DNA of 6,977 bases from DAOUAE01 sp034433795 (GCA_034433795.1 DAOUAE010000094.1:1-6977); one strand, 5' to 3'. Shown: positions 1 to 6,350, counted from the first letter of the stretch. Numbers and translations are program-made. Notes: a model not told the origin generated them from the sequence alone.

Positions 1-231
1 AACCTGCTAAGAACCGTGGGTTACCGGTTCGTGGTTGACGGATTCCGGGCCTTAAGTGCTTGGCCTGACCGGGGTCTAAGCCTGCTGATCCGCCGAAAGC
101 TATGAAAACTGGAAAGCCCTGTGTCATACGTGCTCTGTCTTGACAACACACGGAGAATCTGGCAATCTGTCTACTAGTCGAGTCGTCCCTCCAGTCCCAG
201 ATGGCTGCCGCACAGTAGAAGGAGGGCAGGA
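1..231. other. Gene-free left edge of lower GC
   Basis: No open frame with recognisable protein content is seen here on either strand. Counting bases gives about 53% GC for positions 1-180, clearly below the GC-rich genes that follow. A small inverted repeat, GAACCG (11-16) with CGGTTC (25-30), encloses an 8-base loop. A TTGACA string at 140-145 resembles a -35 box, but nothing 16-18 bases downstream resembles a -10 (163-168 is CAATCT), so I do not call a promoter. The stretch presumably carries the upstream control region of the genes starting at 232. Confidence 0.5.
219..225 (+). promoter_or_regulatory. Strong ribosome binding site AAGGAGG
   Basis: AAGGAGG lies six bases before the ATG at 232. 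It fixes the start of the subtilase remnant, because an in-frame TAG at 175-177 excludes a longer version with a normal start upstream of it. The site is intact although the protein behind it is decayed. Confidence 0.75.
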
Positions 232-864
232 ATGCGGCTGGCCCTGTGGACGCCAGCGCTGAGCCTGGGGCCGCCGCCGGCGCTGGTCAAGGAGGACGAG
301 GGCCCCGACCCCCTTCTGGGACTGGCGCCGGGCGAGATCCTGGTCGGGTTCCACCCTGGCACGCCCGGCCGGGCCAGCGCCGCCCTCACCCGCCAGCACG
401 GCGGCCAGGGGAAAGAGACCCTCCCCGGCATCGACGCGCCGGTGATTCGGGTGCCGCCGAGCCAGGCGCAGGCCCGGGCCGCCGCCTCGCGGCGCAATCC
501 TACCGTCCTCTTCGCCGCCGTCAACGGCCTCTACCAGGCGGTGGACTTCCCCACCGACCCGCTCTATCCCCAACAGCGGCAGTACACCAACACCGGCCAG
601 GCCGGGGGGACGCCCGATGCGACGCTCGTCCGCAACGTCGACCTCACCCCCAGTAAGATCCTGGACGACAAGGACGGTCACGGGACGCCCGTGGCCGGGG
701 TGGCGGGGCTGGTCTGGGCCGGCGGGGTGTGCGGGACGAACGTCTGCGTCCGGAGCCGCATTGAGAGCAGAGCTGACCGGATGGCGGGAACCTGGGGCCT
801 CTGGGCAGCGGGGCGTTTGAACGCCCACCGCAGCGTCGCCGAGTGCCCACGCCCCCGCCTCTAG
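232..864 (+). pseudogene. Truncated subtilisin-like (S8) protease, propeptide retained
   Basis: This 210-residue frame is a remnant of a secreted subtilase of the fervidolysin/thermitase type. Residues about 33-105 (from APGEILVGFHPG to YQAVDFPTDP) look like the N-terminal propeptide domain. Residues 120-130 (NTGQAGGTPDA) match the segment that normally precedes the catalytic Asp strand. There the sequence jumps straight to residues 131-160, which carry the His motif as GHGTPVAG (His150). The roughly 40-50 residues with the catalytic Asp are missing, and the usual His after GHGT is Pro153. After about residue 174 the family resemblance ends. The tail is unrelated and no GTSMA serine motif follows. 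The frame itself is open, so the damage is an internal deletion plus loss of the C-terminus rather than frameshifts. The N-terminus has only a short hydrophobic stretch (residues 3-13), so export is uncertain. The frame is the same as that of the next gene, separated by one TAG and seven codons. It is either a dead gene or a free propeptide-like protein. Confidence 0.75.
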
Positions 865-885
865 CAGTGCGGACGTGGGGCAACC

Positions 886-2280
886 ATGCCGACCCGACGG
901 AAGGTCATCACAACCATCGCGCTGGCGGGGCTGGGGGCGGCCCTGACACTGGCTGAGGCCGCCGCGCCGGTCCAGCGCCCGCTCACCGCATGGGAAGAGT
1001 TCGGTCACCTTCTGCGGCGGGCCGGGTTCGGGGCGGCGCCGGGGGAGATCGAAGCCGCTCAGGCCCTTGGCTGGGAGGGGGCGGTCGATCGGCTCCTCGA
1101 GTACACCGCCGTTTCCAACCAGGATCTGGAGGCCCGCCTGGCCGCGCTCGCCCTGGACATGCGGAACCCCGCCGATCTTCAGCGCTGGTGGCTCCTGCGC
1201 ATGGCCTACACCGCCCGCCCGCTTGAGGAGAAGATGACGCTTTTCTGGCACGGGCTCTTGACCTCGAGTCTGGCCAAGGCGCCGGCGCCATTCCTGTTCA
1301 GGCAGAACCAGTTCCTACGCGAGCACGCTCTGGCCGACTATGGGACGATCCTGAAGGGAATCGCCCGTGACCCGGCCATGATGCGCTGGCTGGACATCGC
1401 GGGCAGTGTTCGGGGGCGGCCCAACGAGAACTACGCGCGCGAGCTCCTGGAGCTTTTCACTCTGGGTGTGGGCCACTACAGCGAGCGGGATGTGCAGGAG
1501 GCCGCCCGGGCCTTCACCGGGTTCACGGTCGATCGGGCGGGGCAGGTGGTGTTTCATCCTCCCCGGCACGACGACGGCCTGAAGACCATTCTGGGCCGCA
1601 CGGGGCGCTGGGGACCAGCTGAGGTCGTCGACATCGTTCTGGACCAGCCGGCGGCGGCCGTCTTCCTGGCCCAACGGCTCCTTCGCTTCTTCGTTCGGCC
1701 GGATCCGCCGGCGGACAGTGTGGTGGCGGTTGCCCAGACCCTGCGGACGAGCGGCCTTTCAGTAAAGGCGGCTCTGCGGCAGATCTTTCTCCGACCCGAC
1801 TTCCGCGCCCCTGGGGCCTACCGCCGCCTGATCAAAAGTCCGGCCGAGTACGTGGCCGGCGCTCTCCGCCAGCTGGCAGCGGAGACGGATGGGGTGGGCC
1901 TGCCCGCCATGCTGACCCAGATGGGGCAGACCCTCTTTGCGCCTCCCAACGTGGCCGGCTGGCCGGGCGGCCCGGCCTGGCTGAACACCACCACCTGGCT
2001 GGCCCGCCTCAATTTTGCCAACTGGCTGGCCACAGACCGCCGGCGGGTCCGGCTCGACCCGGCCGCCTGGTTCCCCGCGGGAAGGATGCCGGCGGATCCG
2101 GCGGCGTTCCTCGACGGGCTGGCCCAGCGGCTGCTCGCTGGCCCCATGGGAGCCGGGCAGCGCGCGATCCTGCTGGCCTTCGCCGCCGAGGTGGGAGGTG
2201 ATCCGGCGGACAGATTCGACCGGTGGGGGCGGGGTCTGGTGTATCTCCTGCTGGCCCTGCCGGAGTTTCATCTGGCCTGA
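886..2280 (+). CDS. DUF1800 family exported protein
   Basis: This 464-residue protein belongs to the DUF1800 family (Pfam PF08811), whose biochemical role is not established. Recognised blocks, in order, are HLLRRAGFG (41-49), EKMTLFWHG (115-123), NENYARELLELFTLG (180-194), HDDGLK (228-233), PPNVAGWPGG (353-362) and a PEF ending (459-461). Length and block order match full-length family members. The N-terminus, TRRKVITTIALAGLGAAL, reads as a twin-arginine-type signal, so export in folded form is likely. The ATG at 886 is chosen because it places this signal at the very start. The ribosome binding site is weak (GTGGGG at 875-880), so translation may be helped by ribosomes leaving the upstream frame, which stops at 864. 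The DUF1501 gene follows after 17 bases. Such pairs recur in many bacterial phyla, which suggests that the two products act together, probably outside the cytoplasmic membrane. Confidence 0.92.
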   Translation: MPTRRKVITTIALAGLGAALTLAEAAAPVQRPLTAWEEFGHLLRRAGFGAAPGEIEAAQALGWEGAVDRLLEYTAVSNQDLEARLAALALDMRNPADLQRWWLLRMAYTARPLEEKMTLFWHGLLTSSLAKAPAPFLFRQNQFLREHALADYGTILKGIARDPAMMRWLDIAGSVRGRPNENYARELLELFTLGVGHYSERDVQEAARAFTGFTVDRAGQVVFHPPRHDDGLKTILGRTGRWGPAEVVDIVLDQPAAAVFLAQRLLRFFVRPDPPADSVVAVAQTLRTSGLSVKAALRQIFLRPDFRAPGAYRRLIKSPAEYVAGALRQLAAETDGVGLPAMLTQMGQTLFAPPNVAGWPGGPAWLNTTTWLARLNFANWLATDRRRVRLDPAAWFPAGRMPADPAAFLDGLAQRLLAGPMGAGQRAILLAFAAEVGGDPADRFDRWGRGLVYLLLALPEFHLA

Positions 2281-2287
2281 ACGGCTC

Positions 2288-2295
2288 GGAGGAGG
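2288..2295 (+). promoter_or_regulatory. Ribosome binding site GGAGGAGG deciding the DUF1501 start
   Basis: GGAGGAGG lies just before the ATG at 2298, the first GGAGG copy being five bases away. A GTG at 2223 opens the same frame earlier but lies inside the DUF1800 gene and would put 25 unrelated residues before the twin-arginine signal. The ATG at 2298 is therefore preferred. Confidence 0.8.
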
Positions 2296-2297
2296 CG

Positions 2298-3545
2298 ATG
2301 CTGCGACGACGCGCCTTTCTCACCACCGCCCTGGTGGGCCTGAACGCGGGTCTCATCCTGCCGAACCTCTTCGTTCGGGCGCTGGCGCAGGCCCAGGCCG
2401 ACGGGAGCCGGCCAGCCCCGGCGGCGGGGGGCAATCGCGTCCTTGTTATCGTTCAGCTGGCCGGGGGCAACGATGGGTTGAATACGGTCGTCCCCTATCA
2501 GGACGGACGGTACTACACGGTCCGGCCGACCCTGGCGATCCAGCCGGACACGGTGTTGCCGTTAACGGCGGAACTGGGGTTGCATCCGGCCCTGACCGCC
2601 CTGGCCGACCTCTGGACGGCCGGCCGGCTGGCGGTCATCGAGAGCGTGGGGTATGACCACCCGAGCCTCTCGCATTTCGAGGCCATGGATATCTGGCAGA
2701 CGGCCGACCCGGAGCGGGGACGACGGTCGGGCTGGCTGGCCCGGGTAGTGGCCGGAGCGGTGGACAATCAGGGCCACCCCCTCGGGGCAGTGGCTCTCGG
2801 CACCCACCTGCCGCCGGCTCTCTGCTGTCCACCGCAGGGGGCCACGCTTATCGAGCGACCGGAGACGTTCCGGCTGGCCACCGATCCGCAGCATCCGGAT
2901 GTGGAGGCCGCCCGACGGCGGGCCCTGGAGCGCCTGTACCGCGCCTACCGACCGCCGGCACCCTATGCCGCCCTCTTCGAGACAACCGCCACGGGAGCGG
3001 CCGTGAGCCTCGCCCAGCTCCACCAGGCTCTGGCGACCTACCGGCCGGCCGCCGTCTACCCGACGACGCCGCTGGCCCATGGGCTGCGGCTCTTCGCCGC
3101 CCTCATCGCCGCGGGTGTTGGCCTGCGGGTTGGATATCTGCTTCAGGGCGGCTACGACACCCACGCAGAGCAGGCCCACGCCCACGCGAACCTCCTGCGC
3201 ACCCTGGGGGAGGCCCTGGCCGCCTTCTGGGCCGATCTGGTCGCTCAGGGCCACGGCGACCGGGTCCTGGTCCTGACCTGGTCGGAGTTCGGCCGGCGGG
3301 TGGCGGAGAACGGCTCGCGGGGCACCGATCACGGCACAGCGGCACCGCTCTTCCTGTTGGGAGGGCGGGTGCGCGGCGGGGTCTACGGCGCCCCGCCCGA
3401 TCTGGGCCGGCTGGACCCTAACGGCAACTTGCGCTTTGAGACCGATTTTCGGAGCGTCTACGCCACGGTCCTGGAGAAGTGGCTGGGGGCTGACGCAGAG
3501 GCAGCGCTGGGCCGTCGCTTTCCTCTCCTTCCTGTCCTGGACTAG
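2298..3545 (+). CDS. DUF1501 family exported protein
   Basis: This 415-residue protein belongs to the DUF1501 family (Pfam PF07394). From memory, that family is grouped with the alkaline-phosphatase/sulfatase-like fold, but no substrate is known. It starts with a textbook twin-arginine leader, RRRAFLTTALVGLNAGLILP (residues 3-22), followed by a probable cleavage region around VRALAQA (26-32). Family blocks are QLAGGNDGLNT (53-63), GYDHPSLSHFEAMDIWQ (118-134), GGYDTHAEQ (284-292), LTWSEFGRR (326-334), NGSRGTDHGTAAP (338-350) and DFRSVYATVLEKWLG (383-397). The two Asp/His motifs GYDTH and TDHG are candidates for metal or active-site residues; that is an inference from the fold. The gene is the second in the DUF1800 operon and ends at a TAG that lies at the foot of a stable hairpin. 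It appears complete and undamaged. Confidence 0.93.
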   Translation: MLRRRAFLTTALVGLNAGLILPNLFVRALAQAQADGSRPAPAAGGNRVLVIVQLAGGNDGLNTVVPYQDGRYYTVRPTLAIQPDTVLPLTAELGLHPALTALADLWTAGRLAVIESVGYDHPSLSHFEAMDIWQTADPERGRRSGWLARVVAGAVDNQGHPLGAVALGTHLPPALCCPPQGATLIERPETFRLATDPQHPDVEAARRRALERLYRAYRPPAPYAALFETTATGAAVSLAQLHQALATYRPAAVYPTTPLAHGLRLFAALIAAGVGLRVGYLLQGGYDTHAEQAHAHANLLRTLGEALAAFWADLVAQGHGDRVLVLTWSEFGRRVAENGSRGTDHGTAAPLFLLGGRVRGGVYGAPPDLGRLDPNGNLRFETDFRSVYATVLEKWLGADAEAALGRRFPLLPVLD

Positions 3546-3580
3546 CGGCGGCGATACCCCAGGTGAGGGATGGCCGCCGC
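3545..3580 (+). repeat. Inverted repeat at the DUF1501 stop codon
   Basis: GCGGCGGC (3545-3552) pairs perfectly with GCCGCCGC (3573-3580), and inside it CCC (3557-3559) can pair with GGG (3567-3569). No T-run follows, so this is not a standard intrinsic terminator by itself. It may protect the 3' end of the operon mRNA, or be part of the structured mgtE leader. Confidence 0.6.
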
Positions 3581-3730
3581 CGGAGTGTGCTGCTACCCTT
3601 CCGGTGCAGGGAGAAGCCCTGGCGCGCTCCCTCCTCCCTTCCCCGGGGTGCCTGCCGGGTGGGTACCCCGGGTTTTGTGTGTGCGGAGATGCGCACCCCA
3701 GCCTCGCGTACTCACCATCGGGAGCGATCG
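3546..3730 (+). promoter_or_regulatory. Possible conditional-terminator leader of mgtE
   Basis: The 185 bases between DUF1501 and mgtE hold a chain of potential helices ending in an intrinsic terminator (3642-3676). Besides the hairpin at 3545-3580 there are CAGGG (3606-3610) with CCCTG (3616-3620) near a GGAGAAG loop, and GTGTGC (3679-3684) with GCGCAC (3691-3696). Bases 3556-3563 (ACCCCAGG) can pair with the 5' arm of the terminator (3642-3649) at seven of eight positions, which would be mutually exclusive with terminator formation. AGGTGAGG (3561-3568) and GCTGCTACCC (3589-3598) recall two conserved strings of the Mg2+-sensing M-box. The later M-box core resembling GACGCCAATGGG is absent and the region is too short. 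It is a candidate only; the terminator may simply end the upstream operon. Confidence 0.3.
3642..3676 (+). terminator. Intrinsic terminator between DUF1501 and mgtE
   Basis: CCCGGGGT (3642-3649) and ACCCCGGG (3665-3672) form a perfect 8-bp GC-rich stem that can be prolonged inward with G-U pairs. TTTT and then GTGTGTG follow directly. It lies 97 bases after the DUF1501 stop and 54 bases before the mgtE start, so it either closes the DUF operon or attenuates mgtE. Confidence 0.75.
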
Positions 3731-5086
3731 ATGCTACCGGAGATGCCCAACGGCGTCTGGGAAGAGGCCCTCCAGGAGGCGCTGCGGACGGGGGCCGCCG
3801 AGCGTCTGCGCGCCCTCATCACCCAGCTGCCGGCTCCCGAGGTAACCGAGCACCTCCTGGATCTGCCGCCCGCCGTTCTGGCCCGCGTCTGCGCTCTCCT
3901 GGGAGCCGAGGCCCTGGCCGATCTCCTCGGCCAGGTCGACGCGGCCTCCGCCGCCCAGCTCCTGCTCCGCCTCAGTCGCGGTCAGGCCGCCGATGTCCTG
4001 GCCGAGCTCCCGCCCGACGCCGCCGCCGACGTCGTGGCCGAACTGCCCCCCGAGACCGCGGCGGCGACGCTGGCGGCGCTGCCCCCAACCGAGGCCGGCG
4101 AGGTCCAGGCGCTGCTGGCCTACGCCCCCCAGACAGTTGGCGGCTGGATGACCCCGCGCTACGTCGCCGTCCGGGCCGAGGCGACGGTGGCCCAGGCCCT
4201 GGCGGCGCTACGTCAGGCCGCCCGGGCCGAGGCCGTGTCCTATGTCTATGTGGTTAACGGGGCCCACCGCCTGGTCGGCGTCCTCAACCTGCGGTCGGCC
4301 CTGCTGGCCGACCCGGCCACCCCGGTCACGGCGGTGATGGTCCGGGACCTGGTGGTGGCCCGCGCCGACGAGGAGGCGGTGGCCGCCGCCCAGCGCCTTG
4401 TCCAGCACCACCTTCTGGCACTGCCGGTCATCGACGGGCAGGGGCGTCTGCTGGGGGTGCTGACGGCCGATGATGCGGCCCGCATCCTGACCGGCGAGGC
4501 CACCGCCGATTTCTTCCAGGTGGTGGGGACGGCCGCGGCGGCCATGGCCCGGCGGACCCCCTGGCAGGCGGCCCGGCTGCGGCTGCCCGCGCTTCTTCTG
4601 ACGATGGCCATCGAACTTCTCTCCGGGCTGGTCATCGCCCACTACACCACCGTTCTGCAGGCGGTGATCCTTCTGGCCTCGTTTATGCCGATCATCTCGG
4701 CCATCTCCGGCAACGTGGGGCTGCAGGCGGCGGCCATCGTGGTCCGGGGGCTGGACACCGGGTATGTCACGCTGCGGCACTGGGGACGCCACCTGCGGCG
4801 GGAACTGCTCACCGACCTGCTGATGGCGGGCGTGTGCGGGGTGGTGCTGGGGCTCATCGCCCTGCTCTGGTCCCAGCACCTGGGCTTTGGACTGGTCATC
4901 GGGGTCTCCCTGGCCTGCGCGATGGCGACCGCCGGCCTGATGGGGACGCTTATCCCCCTGGTCTCCAAACGCCTGGGCTTCGACCCGGCGGCCACGGCCG
5001 GCCCCTTCGAGACCGCCTTCCAGGACGTGGTGGGCTTTGCCGTCTTCCTGACCCTGGCCGCCCAGCTCCTGCAGTGGCTGCGCTGA
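3731..5086 (+). CDS. mgtE: MgtE magnesium channel/transporter
   Basis: This 451-residue inner-membrane protein lets Mg2+ into the cell down its gradient and is gated by cytoplasmic Mg2+. The domains are in standard order. An alpha-helical MgtE_N domain (about 20-135) is rich in PP-A-A-A-D-V repeats such as LAELPPDAAADVVAELPP. A CBS pair follows (about 139-197 and 203-258, opening with MTPRYVAV and closing with LLGVLTADDA). The membrane domain (about 284-451) contains the family signature SGNVGLQAA (326-334) and has room for five helices. Asp432 in FQDVVGF corresponds to the pore Asp of the Thermus enzyme. The length equals that of typical MgtE. The ATG at 3731 is chosen because GGAG (3721-3724) lies six bases upstream; an earlier GTG in frame would add 56 unrelated residues that cross the terminator. 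Some Mg2+-sensing acidic positions of the second CBS domain look replaced (His227, Arg251). It stands alone between a terminator and a convergent gene. Confidence 0.95.
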   Translation: MLPEMPNGVWEEALQEALRTGAAERLRALITQLPAPEVTEHLLDLPPAVLARVCALLGAEALADLLGQVDAASAAQLLLRLSRGQAADVLAELPPDAAADVVAELPPETAAATLAALPPTEAGEVQALLAYAPQTVGGWMTPRYVAVRAEATVAQALAALRQAARAEAVSYVYVVNGAHRLVGVLNLRSALLADPATPVTAVMVRDLVVARADEEAVAAAQRLVQHHLLALPVIDGQGRLLGVLTADDAARILTGEATADFFQVVGTAAAAMARRTPWQAARLRLPALLLTMAIELLSGLVIAHYTTVLQAVILLASFMPIISAISGNVGLQAAAIVVRGLDTGYVTLRHWGRHLRRELLTDLLMAGVCGVVLGLIALLWSQHLGFGLVIGVSLACAMATAGLMGTLIPLVSKRLGFDPAATAGPFETAFQDVVGFAVFLTLAAQLLQWLR

Positions 5087-5090
5087 CCAA

Positions 5091-5109
5091 CCGGACCGGC
5101 CCGGTCCGG
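5091..5109 (+). repeat. Near-perfect palindrome after mgtE
   Basis: CCGGACCGGCCCGGTCCGG is a perfect inverted repeat around one central C and begins five bases after the mgtE stop. As RNA it gives at least seven GC-rich pairs. No T-run follows, so it may act as an mRNA-end stabiliser or pause hairpin, or may be chance in GC-rich DNA. Confidence 0.6.
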
Positions 5110-5136
5110 ACAGACCGGAGACCAGCGCCGGCCCTC

Positions 5137-5179
5137 GTCTCTGCTCTCTGGTTTTCCCGTGCTGCGCAGAGGCAGAGAC
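5137..5179. repeat. 13-bp stem inverted repeat in the convergent spacer
   Basis: GTCTCTGC (5137-5144) pairs with GCAGAGAC (5172-5179), and CTCTG (5146-5150) with CAGAG (5167-5171), leaving one unpaired T at 5145 and a 16-base loop that holds a TTTT run. It lies between converging mgtE and the lipoprotein gene. A two-way transcription-ending role is plausible from position, but no T-run follows the stem on either strand. Confidence 0.6.
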
Positions 5180-5203
5180 CTTCTCCAGCGACATGGGGCA
5201 GAC

Positions 5204-5230
5204 GGCCGGGCAGCGTTTCCGCGCCCGGCC
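5204..5230. repeat. GC-rich hairpin in the convergent spacer
   Basis: GGCCGGGC (5204-5211) and GCCCGGCC (5223-5230) are perfectly complementary. The loop adds GCG (5213-5215) with CGC (5220-5222) around TTTC, giving 11 pairs with one bulged A. No T-run follows on either side. Confidence 0.6.
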
Positions 5231-5252
5231 AGTCCTCGGAGGCCGGGGAAGC

Positions 5253-5296
5253 CATCTGGCCAGACATTCGCCTGCGGGGGTCATCAGGCCAGACAT
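5253..5296. repeat. 15-bp near-exact direct repeat
   Basis: CATCTGGCCAGACAT (5253-5267) recurs as CATCAGGCCAGACAT (5282-5296), differing at one base, with starts 29 bases apart. The pair lies immediately beyond the stop codon of the minus-strand lipoprotein. The first copy contains the self-complementary core TCTGGCCAGA. A protein-binding site or a small duplication are both possible. Confidence 0.55.
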
Positions 5297-5298
5297 CC

Positions 5299-6336
5299 TT
5301 ACGAGCGCAGCCACCCCAATCCCCCCAGGGCCGGTTCGTCGGTCAACCGCCGCACCGGGTGGCCGCTGCTCTCGACGAGGTACAGCCCCCGTTCGCCGCT
5401 GAACGCGATCCACCGCCCATCGGGCGACCAGACAGGGAGCGGGGTGTCTTCGGCGAGGGCGGTCAGGCGGCGCAGCCCGGTGCCATCGACGCTCACGATC
5501 CAGAGGTCCCAGGGCACGCCGTGCGCCAGGGCCACGCCGCTGTCACCCCACCGGGTCAGGTCGGGCCATAGCGACCGAACCGCCGGGCGGTCGGGGCCCC
5601 CGACGGCGGCAAAGACGATCTGCGCGCCGGTTGGCGCAAAGCGCGGAGTGGCCAGAGCAGCAAACTCTGGCTCACCCACCACGCGTCTGGCGTTCGCACC
5701 GTCCGTCCCGGCCACCCAGAGCGCCTCGCCGGAGCGCTCGGCGTCGGGCGCCAGATACGCCAGCCACCGGCCATCCGCCGAGAGCGTCGGGCTCCAGGCA
5801 TCTGACACCACCACCTGCGCCCCCGCCGCCCCCAGTCGCAGGCGCTCGATGCGCTTCGCCCCCTCCGGCGTTTGACGGGTGAAATAGAGGGTCTGGCCGT
5901 CCGACGACCAGGCCGGCTCCGCCAGGATCACACCGGGGCGATCGTGGGCGAGAACAACCCGCTGGTCGGCTCCGGTCGCGGTCATCACGTAAAGGTCGGC
6001 TCCTCCCAGGTCCTGCGGCTCCCGCCCACGCCGATAGAGACTGTACGCCACAAGGCGGCTGTCCGGCGAAACGGCGAGCCCGAGCACAAGAGTCTCTGCC
6101 GGAAAACGGACCAGCGGCTGGAGGTCTTTCGTCCCAAGCGTCAGCGTCCAGATCTCAGTGCCGCGCGTGTAGATCAACCGTCCGGGAGCCTCTGGCACCG
6201 GGCCGCTGAGCGGCACGACGCCCGGTTCCACGGACGATGACACCCCACTGCGGAACCTGTCCAGGCAAGCAGACAACAGAAGTCCTCCCAGGCCCAGGAG
6301 CACTAGAACGACGCGCCACCACAGCCTTCTCCTCAT
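5299..6336 (-). CDS. Lipoprotein with TolB/PD40-type beta-propeller
   Basis: This 345-residue protein starts with a lipoprotein signal: MRRR, a hydrophobic core (residues 9-21), then the lipobox LSAC with Cys24 as the lipidated residue. It should therefore be anchored on the outer face of the membrane. The rest is a WD40-like PD40/TolB propeller. The repeated S-x-D-G-x-x-x-A/Y/F units are seen as AVSPDSRLVAY (88-98), AWSSDGQTLYF (142-152), TLSADGRWLAY (184-194), RFAPTGAQIVF (232-242) and VWSPDGRWIAF (302-312). Partial blades lie at 52-75 and 336-343, about six in total. Such domains usually bind proteins or sugars and have no catalysis; no partner gene is visible. The start is set by a near-perfect Shine-Dalgarno and by the lipobox position. 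The open frame continues 190 codons upstream, but that part reads as non-protein GC-rich sequence. The gene converges on mgtE and appears intact. Confidence 0.9.
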   Translation of the reverse strand: MRRRLWWRVVLVLLGLGGLLLSACLDRFRSGVSSSVEPGVVPLSGPVPEAPGRLIYTRGTEIWTLTLGTKDLQPLVRFPAETLVLGLAVSPDSRLVAYSLYRRGREPQDLGGADLYVMTATGADQRVVLAHDRPGVILAEPAWSSDGQTLYFTRQTPEGAKRIERLRLGAAGAQVVVSDAWSPTLSADGRWLAYLAPDAERSGEALWVAGTDGANARRVVGEPEFAALATPRFAPTGAQIVFAAVGGPDRPAVRSLWPDLTRWGDSGVALAHGVPWDLWIVSVDGTGLRRLTALAEDTPLPVWSPDGRWIAFSGERGLYLVESSGHPVRRLTDEPALGGLGWLRS

Positions 6337-6340
6337 CGGT

Positions 6341-6350
6341 TCACCTCCTC
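6341..6350 (-). promoter_or_regulatory. Near-perfect Shine-Dalgarno of the lipoprotein gene
   Basis: On the minus strand this reads GAGGAGGTGA, the full complement of the 16S rRNA tail, with its GGAGG core seven bases before the ATG at 6336. It decides the start of the lipoprotein and suggests efficient translation. Confidence 0.85.

Noticed and set aside
140..168. Sigma-70 promoter from TTGACA at 140-145
   Set aside because: The hexamer at the right distance (CAATCT) matches TATAAT at only two positions.
124..1251. Long minus-strand open frame over the subtilase remnant and DUF1800
   Set aside because: It is the antisense shadow of GC-rich codons; the translation is Arg/Pro/Gly-rich with no family motif, while the + strand carries a clear DUF1800 gene.
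3561..3598. A complete M-box (ykoK) Mg2+ riboswitch
   Set aside because: Only AGGTGAGG and GCTGC-x-ACCC resemble the consensus. The conserved 3' half is missing and fewer than 90 bases lie between AGGTGAGG and the terminator, too short for the known aptamer. AGGTGAGG is also absorbed in a local hairpin.
3578..3630. Signal recognition particle RNA core on the minus strand (CCGGAAGGGTAGCAGC)
   Set aside because: It resembles the bacterial SRP core but has an extra base in the GGAAGG/AGCAG segment and lacks the flanking long helix. The + strand reading of the same bases is a simple hairpin.
3563..3730. N-terminal extension of MgtE by 56 codons from a GTG
   Set aside because: It would run through the intrinsic terminator, has no family similarity, and the ATG at 3731 has a ribosome binding site and gives the standard length.
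4208..5413. 401-codon minus-strand open frame over mgtE
   Set aside because: Low-complexity, Gln/Gly/Arg/Pro-rich translation opposite a well-conserved MgtE; it is a shadow frame.
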